From contig JAUVEQ010000038.1 of the NCBI GenBank assembly GCA_030594725.1, positions 1 through 12,730 on the forward strand: 12,730 bases of DNA, given 5' to 3'. A program made the position numbers and the translations under genes. Origin of the DNA: Methanobacteriota archaeon (GTDB lineage Archaea; Thermoplasmatota; DTKX01; GCA-020343715). Below, piece after piece: positions 5,578-10,098 of this stretch. Every line of letters begins with the position of its first letter. Position 1 is the first letter of the stretch. The notes under the pieces are model-generated. The model ran no database searches. It saw only the letters and a program-made list of their open reading frames with translations, and was not told the origin of the DNA.

Positions 5578-8500
5578 TGGGGCACCCCCTTGCGTCTCTC
5601 CAGTATGTACAGTAGCATCAGGCCGGCCGCGAGACCGATGACGAGGAAGAGCACCATCATCATCCAGCTGCTGTCACCCAGGCCCATGATGCCCGTGTCA
5701 GAGACCTCCAGCTTGGTCCTGTCGATGGTGACCTGCTCCTCGTGTGTGTTGCCGGCCACGTCCGTGGCCTGGATCACGAAGACGTTCTCTCCCATCTGGA
5801 GGGGAACGTACGCCGCGAAGTAGCCCTTGGAGTTGGGCTGGATCGGGATCTCGTTTATCGTCATCGTCAGGACATCGTCCACATCCACCACGAGGCCGGT
5901 TATGTTGGTGAAGTCGCTGGTGATCGATGGTGAGGTCTCGTACACGGCGAACTCCGGCGCGCGGGTGTCGCGGTACACCCTCACCTTCTCGACGGCCGTG
6001 TTGCCCACCTCGTCGTAGGCGACGATCACCAGCAGGTTGGGATCGCCTCCGGGGGGTGTCTCGGCCAGGGGGGCGTCGTAGGCGAAGAAGCCGCCCGAGA
6101 CCTCCACCTCCTCGTCGTTGACCGTCACCATGGCGCCCACGTCCACGCGTCCTGACACCCGCACGGTCTCCTCGGTGGAGTAGGTCCCGTCGATCGGACC
6201 GTCCAGTACAAGCACTGGCGACGATGTGTCGAGCAGGAGGGTGTACCTCCGGGAGATGGAGTTGCCCGCCCTGTCGGTGACCTCGACGAGGATCAGGTTC
6301 TCGCCCTCGCTCAGCTTGTAGCTCTTGGAGAAGGAACCGAACCTGATGGGCAACGGCACCTGGTTGACCCTGACCTCCGCCACGTCGGCATCGACATTGC
6401 CCGAGACGAGCACGGTCGAGTGGTTGACGGCCTCGTCCCTGACGGGGTAGACCATCTCCACATCCGGCGGGGTGACATCGTAGATTACCTCGAACCTGAC
6501 CACCTTGTGGTTCTTGGCCAGGTCGACGGCCTGGATGGTGATCTTGTTCACGCCCTCCTGGAGGGTCATGGGCATGGTGAACAGGCCGTTCTCCACCTGC
6601 ACGATGAGGTTGTTGATCCTGACGAGCACGCCCATCTCGGTGAGGCCCGAGATCTCCAGGACCCGGTCGTTGGTGACCAGGTCCTCTGGCGGGTGCTCCA
6701 CCAAGAGGATGGGCGGGGTGATGTCCTGGAAGATGCTGATCAGAGATATATTGCGGTTGCCGACGTGATCGACGGCCATCACCTCGTAGGTGTTGAGGCC
6801 CTCCTGCTGGTCGGAGATCTGTGTGAAGAACGAACCGCCCTGGGTGTTCAGAGCCTCACCGTTCAGGAACACGGCGGCACCGATCTCCGCCTGGCCTATT
6901 ATCGTGACCGTGGTCTGGTTCGTGTAGATGAACTGTTCCTTGGGAGAGGTGATTATGAGCCATGGCCTGGTCAGGTCGATGGTGACGTTCCTGATGGTGT
7001 AGAGGGACATGGCCCCGGCCAGGTCGACGCCTCGCACCTGCATGTCGTATACGCCCTCGGGCAGGTCCATGGAGAGGTTCCACGTGAGGCTCCCGTTGGC
7101 TCGCTTCCAGGTGTCCCCGTCGTCCGCCGAGACCTCCACGCCGTCCAGGCCAGAGCCCACATCCACCGCGATCCCGTACAGGCGCAGCGTGGTGGTGTTC
7201 TGGGCATGGTCCTTGAAGGGCCCGTATATCTCCACGTTGGGGGTAAGCGTGTCCTCCAGGATGCACTGGAAGAAGGTGTTCTTGTCGTAGGTGACGGTGT
7301 ACATCTCGGACTCGATCGCATTGGCGTAGGCCGATATCTTGAGGGGGCTGTTGACTATCGAGACCTGGTTGTTGGAGGTGCCCGACAGCTTCGTCTGGAG
7401 CATGGTAAGGGGTGGCATCACGCCTGTGGCGTTGGCCTGGTTGGCCTTGAGCAGGCCGTCGGACTCGTTGAATATCTGGACGATGGCGGCGGGCACGGGG
7501 GAGCCGTTCTGCCACGTCACGAGCACCGTCAGCTTGTAGTAGATGTTGACCTCCGCCGAGTTCCAGCCCAGCTCGATGTCGGCCCGGGAGACGGTGACGT
7601 TGTAGCACGAGACGGTGGCCGAGTTCGCGTACACCTTCTTCGAGCAGTTGTTTATGTAGATGTCGTAGAACTTGGCATTGGGGGTGTCGCTGACGTAGAT
7701 GGCCCGCTGGCAGAAGGTTATTTTGATGTTCCGGATATCGATGTTGCCGCTTCCCTGACTTATGTAGACCCCGACCTCGTTCCGGATGTTCCGGGCCTCC
7801 GCGGTGCCGTTGAAGATGTTGTTGATGACCGTTATCGTGCCCCGGCCGTTGATGTACAGCGCGTAGTAGTAGAAGTCGTACATCTCGTTGTCCCGCATGA
7901 TGACGTTGCCGGCGAATACCGCCACGCCGCCTCCGCCGTTGGACCACCAGATGTTCTCCCTGATGGTGGAGGAGCCACCGGACTGGTACACGCCATAGGC
8001 CTGACTGGTGTAGTAGTAGTAGCCCTGGTAGTTGTAGCTGAAGTTGCAGCCGGTTACCTCGAGGGCCAGGGGGTCTTGGGCCTTGATGCAGCCCCTGTAG
8101 TCCTGGCTCCAGAAGTAGAAGTACACGTACCTGCCCACGGAGGGCACGTACATGTACACGGAAGAGGAGGTGTGCATCCTGCCTATATCGGTGAAGAGGC
8201 AATCGGTGATCTTGGGAGAGCCGCGCACGGAGTAGATGCCCATGCCGTTGAGCCGGAGGTAGGTATAGCTGTACGAGCCCGCGTCGGTGAAGGCGGTGCT
8301 GTAATCGCCCAGCTCCGTGAAGAGGCACCCCTCTATCCTAGGCGCTCCATCTATGACCACGATGCCGAAGGCCTCCCGGTAGACGTAGTTCGAGGTCTTG
8401 TAGTAGGTGAAGTACGCCGACCTCGTGAAGGTGCTGTTCTTGATGGTCGGACTGGCGCTGGTGATCACCATTGCCACCCGGTCATTGTCCTTGAAGGTGC

Positions 8501-9002
8501 ATTCGGTGATGGTCACGCTGTTCGACTGGATCTGCATCCCACCCTGCAGCGCGCTGGAGGGGGTGGATGGGTTTTGCCACAGGTCCGACACCTCTACACC
8601 GTCCATGGTGACCGTGGCCCCGCCGTCGACGATGAACTTGTAGGTGCTGGTCGCACCGCTGTGGCTGATGGAGCCACCATCGAAGACCAACTGGGCGTTG
8701 TTCCTCACACGGATCACCTTGCCGCCGAAGCTGGCATGGGCCATGATGAGGTCCACGTTGGTGAGGGTCAGCTTGCCACCGCTGTAAACGTTGAGGTTTC
8801 CCTGGAGCGTGATCCGCTGGTTGGAGATGGTGGTGACATCGTATATGTTCCAGTCCCCGGCACCAGTGGGTGGAGCGGTCTGAGCGTCCACATCCTCAGG
8901 GGCGATGACCATCGCAAGCACTATTATGAACAGCAGTCCTAGACCGATGGAGATGCCTATCCTGCTTGATGACTGGCCAGTCATATGACTACCCGTTCTC
9001 AT
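5574..9002 (-). CDS. Membrane-anchored beta-helix/Ig-like surface protein with short basic tail
   Basis: A complete 1142-residue protein and a paralog of the gene it overlaps by 4 bp. The signal peptide core is at about 15-33, with cleavage near Val-Asp-Ala/Gln-Thr (residue 40). Beta-helix coils span about 60-480 and contain aromatic-rich loops (282-303, 324-339, 377-383). The connector domain at 488-565 (VTWQN...AAIVQIFN) is shared with the paralog. The Ig-like modules fall at about 585-677 (with HAQNTTTL and SADDGDTW), 680-763, 764-847, 848-928, 929-1013 and 1014-1095. The membrane helix is at 1112-1134, followed by only ERRKGVPQ. It therefore has the same design as its neighbour but almost no cytoplasmic part. 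The start at 9002 fits a leaderless mRNA from the TATA at about 9027; Met7 (8984) is a plausible alternative. Inferred role: surface adhesin or envelope scaffold. Coding status is certain; the function is not. Confidence 0.95.
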   Translation of the reverse strand: MRTGSHMTGQSSSRIGISIGLGLLFIIVLAMVIAPEDVDAQTAPPTGAGDWNIYDVTTISNQRITLQGNLNVYSGGKLTLTNVDLIMAHASFGGKVIRVRNNAQLVFDGGSISHSGATSTYKFIVDGGATVTMDGVEVSDLWQNPSTPSSALQGGMQIQSNSVTITECTFKDNDRVAMVITSASPTIKNSTFTRSAYFTYYKTSNYVYREAFGIVVIDGAPRIEGCLFTELGDYSTAFTDAGSYSYTYLRLNGMGIYSVRGSPKITDCLFTDIGRMHTSSSVYMYVPSVGRYVYFYFWSQDYRGCIKAQDPLALEVTGCNFSYNYQGYYYYTSQAYGVYQSGGSSTIRENIWWSNGGGGVAVFAGNVIMRDNEMYDFYYYALYINGRGTITVINNIFNGTAEARNIRNEVGVYISQGSGNIDIRNIKITFCQRAIYVSDTPNAKFYDIYINNCSKKVYANSATVSCYNVTVSRADIELGWNSAEVNIYYKLTVLVTWQNGSPVPAAIVQIFNESDGLLKANQANATGVMPPLTMLQTKLSGTSNNQVSIVNSPLKISAYANAIESEMYTVTYDKNTFFQCILEDTLTPNVEIYGPFKDHAQNTTTLRLYGIAVDVGSGLDGVEVSADDGDTWKRANGSLTWNLSMDLPEGVYDMQVRGVDLAGAMSLYTIRNVTIDLTRPWLIITSPKEQFIYTNQTTVTIIGQAEIGAAVFLNGEALNTQGGSFFTQISDQQEGLNTYEVMAVDHVGNRNISLISIFQDITPPILLVEHPPEDLVTNDRVLEISGLTEMGVLVRINNLIVQVENGLFTMPMTLQEGVNKITIQAVDLAKNHKVVRFEVIYDVTPPDVEMVYPVRDEAVNHSTVLVSGNVDADVAEVRVNQVPLPIRFGSFSKSYKLSEGENLILVEVTDRAGNSISRRYTLLLDTSSPVLVLDGPIDGTYSTEETVRVSGRVDVGAMVTVNDEEVEVSGGFFAYDAPLAETPPGGDPNLLVIVAYDEVGNTAVEKVRVYRDTRAPEFAVYETSPSITSDFTNITGLVVDVDDVLTMTINEIPIQPNSKGYFAAYVPLQMGENVFVIQATDVAGNTHEEQVTIDRTKLEVSDTGIMGLGDSSWMMMVLFLVIGLAAGLMLLYILERRKGVPQ
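5579..5589 (-). promoter_or_regulatory. Shine-Dalgarno of the 1789-5577 gene inside a small hairpin
   Basis: On the minus strand GGGGGTG (5583-5589) precedes the ATG at 5577 by 5 nt and matches the archaeal consensus GGAGGTG at six of seven bases. The same bases form GGGG-GTG-CCCC, a 4-bp hairpin that would hide the Shine-Dalgarno. They also encode the last sense codons of the upstream gene, whose TGA overlaps the ATG. A ribosome finishing the upstream gene would open the hairpin, which favours coupled translation. Confidence 0.65.
5718..7250 (-). repeat. Array of six Ig-like modules (protein-level repeat)
   Basis: Residues 585-1095 of the surrounding protein hold six modules in the same order and spacing as in the paralog at 2197-3738. 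Each has a V-x-I/V-N-x core turn and most end in D-x-AGN or D-x-VGN followed by D-x-(T/S)-x-P. The first module again differs from the rest, carrying HAQNTTTL and a GVEVSADDGDTW hairpin typical of Ig-like modules with an Asp-box-like turn. The matched order implies that the whole gene was duplicated, not individual modules independently. Confidence 0.8.
7308..7541 (-). other. Connector domain between beta-helix and Ig array
   Basis: Residues 488-565 are far more conserved with the paralog (its residues 512-590, at 3808-4044) than the flanking beta-helix coils. The shared pattern is YY-x-(2-5)-V-TWQN-x-x-P-x-P-x-A-x-VQ-x-FN, then a Gly/Ala turn, then V-x-N-(S/T)-PL-x-I-(K/S)-AY. It resembles carboxypeptidase-regulatory-like or transthyretin-like beta-sandwiches, but I cannot assign a named family with certainty. 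Confidence 0.55.
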
Positions 9003-9015
9003 GAAGCGGCTGACT

Positions 9016-9037
9016 CTATTTACAATTTATGGTTTGG
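9016..9037 (-). promoter_or_regulatory. Probable archaeal promoter of the 5574-9002 / 1789-5577 pair
   Basis: On the minus strand CCAAAC (9032-9037, BRE-like) runs into CATAAATT (9024-9031), centred about 25 nt before the ATG at 9002. That spacing predicts a transcript starting at or next to the A of the ATG, i.e. leaderless. A second AT-rich box, GTAAATAG (9016-9023), lies 36 nt before Met7 (8984). This equals the TATA-to-start spacing of the 1-1634 gene, so Met7 could be used instead. The 47-bp gap is clearly more AT-rich than its surroundings. Confidence 0.6.
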
Positions 9038-9057
9038 GGTTTTACCCCGTCAACGGG
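9036..9057 (-). repeat. Overlapping inverted repeats at the asparaginase stop / downstream promoter
   Basis: On the plus strand GGGGT-ttt-ACCCC (9036-9048) overlaps CCCGT-ca-ACGGG (9046-9057); both have perfect 5-bp arms. They straddle the TGA stop of the asparaginase gene (9050-9052) and sit directly upstream of the BRE/TATA of the next gene. They could be an mRNA 3'-end hairpin or a dyad for a regulator. No U-tract follows on the minus strand, which argues against a classical terminator. Confidence 0.45.
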
Positions 9058-10006
9058 TAGCCAGTCTTGGCCGGGTTGGCTCGTCTATGAGGGCCATAAC
9101 GCCCTCTCCACCGGGCCTCCAGACGGCGTACGCCATCCTGGGGGTGTTGAAATCCGCGGTCATGGTGCCATCTGGAGCGACGAGGATCACACCTCCCCGT
9201 CCCTCGTGGCGGTCCAGCATCTCCCCGAGGGCCGCTCCCGCCGCCGCCGACGGTGCCATCCCCCGCTCGATGAACTCGAGGACCCTTCGACTGAGGCAGC
9301 TCAGGATTATGGGCTCCCCCCACCCGGTGGCGGACACCGCCCCAGTAAGGTTGTCGGCGTACGCGCCCGCGCCCACCAGGGGAGAGTCACCGACGCGACC
9401 CATGCGCTTCTTGGGAGTGCCTCCCGTTGAGGTGGCCGCTGCCATGTCACCGTTCATGTCCAGGGCCGCGGCGCCCACAGTGTCCCCCGGTGTGTCCCAT
9501 GAGTGGGTCGACCTGGGGGGTTCGAAGATGACCCGTGCTCGGAACTTGGGGTCCTGCCGCAGGACCTTCCACCGCTCAAGCTCCCGCCCGACCAGGAGCT
9601 CCTCCTCGGGTGTGGCCTCGATGCCCACTTCAGCGGCGAAGATGTTGGCCCCCTCGCCGACCAGCATGACGTGGTCGGTGTGCTCCATTACCTTCCGGGC
9701 CAGGGTCACGGGATGGAGGATGTTGCGCACGGCCGCGACCGATCCCGCCTTGAGGACCGAGCCGTCCATGATGATCGCGTCCATCTCGATGACGCCCTCC
9801 CTGTTCAGGAACGAGCCTCGACCCGCGTCGAAGGTGCTGTCCTCCTCCATCACCCGGACGGCGGCCTCCACGGCATCCATGGCTGTACCTCCTCCTTCGA
9901 GGATGCGACCGCCCTCCTCGGCGGCCGCGCGGCAGCCCTCCAGGTGGGCCTCGACCATCCTGTCGGGGATGGCCCATGCCCCTCCGTGGACTATGATGCC
10001 CTCCAT
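9050..10006 (-). CDS. Isoaspartyl peptidase / L-asparaginase (plant-type, Ntn-hydrolase family T2)
   Basis: A complete 318-residue enzyme that hydrolyses L-asparagine and/or isoaspartyl dipeptides to release aspartate; related to E. coli IaaA and human ASRGL1. The start (MEGIIVHGGAW) matches the family N-terminus. The self-cleavage site is visible as GD-TVGAAALD, making Thr176 of this reading the catalytic nucleophile that becomes the N-terminus of the beta subunit. TSTGG, RMGRVGDSP (Arg204 and Asp207, substrate carboxylate/amino binding) and ATGWGE (oxyanion-side Thr-Gly) follow in the expected order. There is no signal peptide, so it is cytoplasmic. An AGGAG Shine-Dalgarno lies 9 nt upstream. 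No TATA box is seen in the 92-bp gap to the upstream surface-protein gene, so co-transcription with it is likely. The length is normal for the family and no key residue is missing. Whether the isoaspartyl or the asparaginase activity dominates cannot be read from sequence. Confidence 0.96.
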   Translation of the reverse strand: MEGIIVHGGAWAIPDRMVEAHLEGCRAAAEEGGRILEGGGTAMDAVEAAVRVMEEDSTFDAGRGSFLNREGVIEMDAIIMDGSVLKAGSVAAVRNILHPVTLARKVMEHTDHVMLVGEGANIFAAEVGIEATPEEELLVGRELERWKVLRQDPKFRARVIFEPPRSTHSWDTPGDTVGAAALDMNGDMAAATSTGGTPKKRMGRVGDSPLVGAGAYADNLTGAVSATGWGEPIILSCLSRRVLEFIERGMAPSAAAGAALGEMLDRHEGRGGVILVAPDGTMTADFNTPRMAYAVWRPGGEGVMALIDEPTRPRLATR

Positions 10007-10015
10007 CTTAGATAG

Positions 10016-10020
10016 CTCCT
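10016..10020 (-). promoter_or_regulatory. Shine-Dalgarno deciding the asparaginase start
   Basis: AGGAG on the minus strand lies 9 nt upstream of the ATG at 10006. This supports the start at MEGIIVHGG over the in-frame ATG 32 codons upstream (10102), whose extension is Pro/His/Cys-rich, not conserved in the family, and would overlap the previous gene's stop. Confidence 0.65.
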
Positions 10021-10083
10021 GTGCTGCTCCGACGTGCCTCTGGCAGGGAGGCCTGGTCGTGGGTCCGGGGAGGTGGCTGCAAG

Positions 10084-10093
10084 GGACCGGTCC
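10084..10093. repeat. 10-bp perfect palindrome between two genes
   Basis: GGACCGGTCC is a perfect palindrome 5 bp beyond the TGA of the acidic-tailed surface protein, within the 92-bp gap before the asparaginase gene. It may be chance in GC-rich DNA, or a small 3' structure. Nothing else is recognised in this gap apart from the AGGAG at its end; no TATA-like AT-rich element is present. Confidence 0.3.
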
Positions 10094-10098
10094 GTGGC

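Noticed and set aside
6420..8942. 840-codon open frame on the plus strand
   Set aside because: Same composition artefact (Val/Asp/His/Gly-rich, no recognisable fold) lying exactly opposite the well-supported 5574-9002 gene.
5574..9002. Pectate lyase / polysaccharide-degrading enzyme annotation for the beta-helix proteins
   Set aside because: The fold is compatible, but no lyase or glycoside hydrolase catalytic motif is visible, and the stalk-plus-anchor design fits a structural or adhesive role better.
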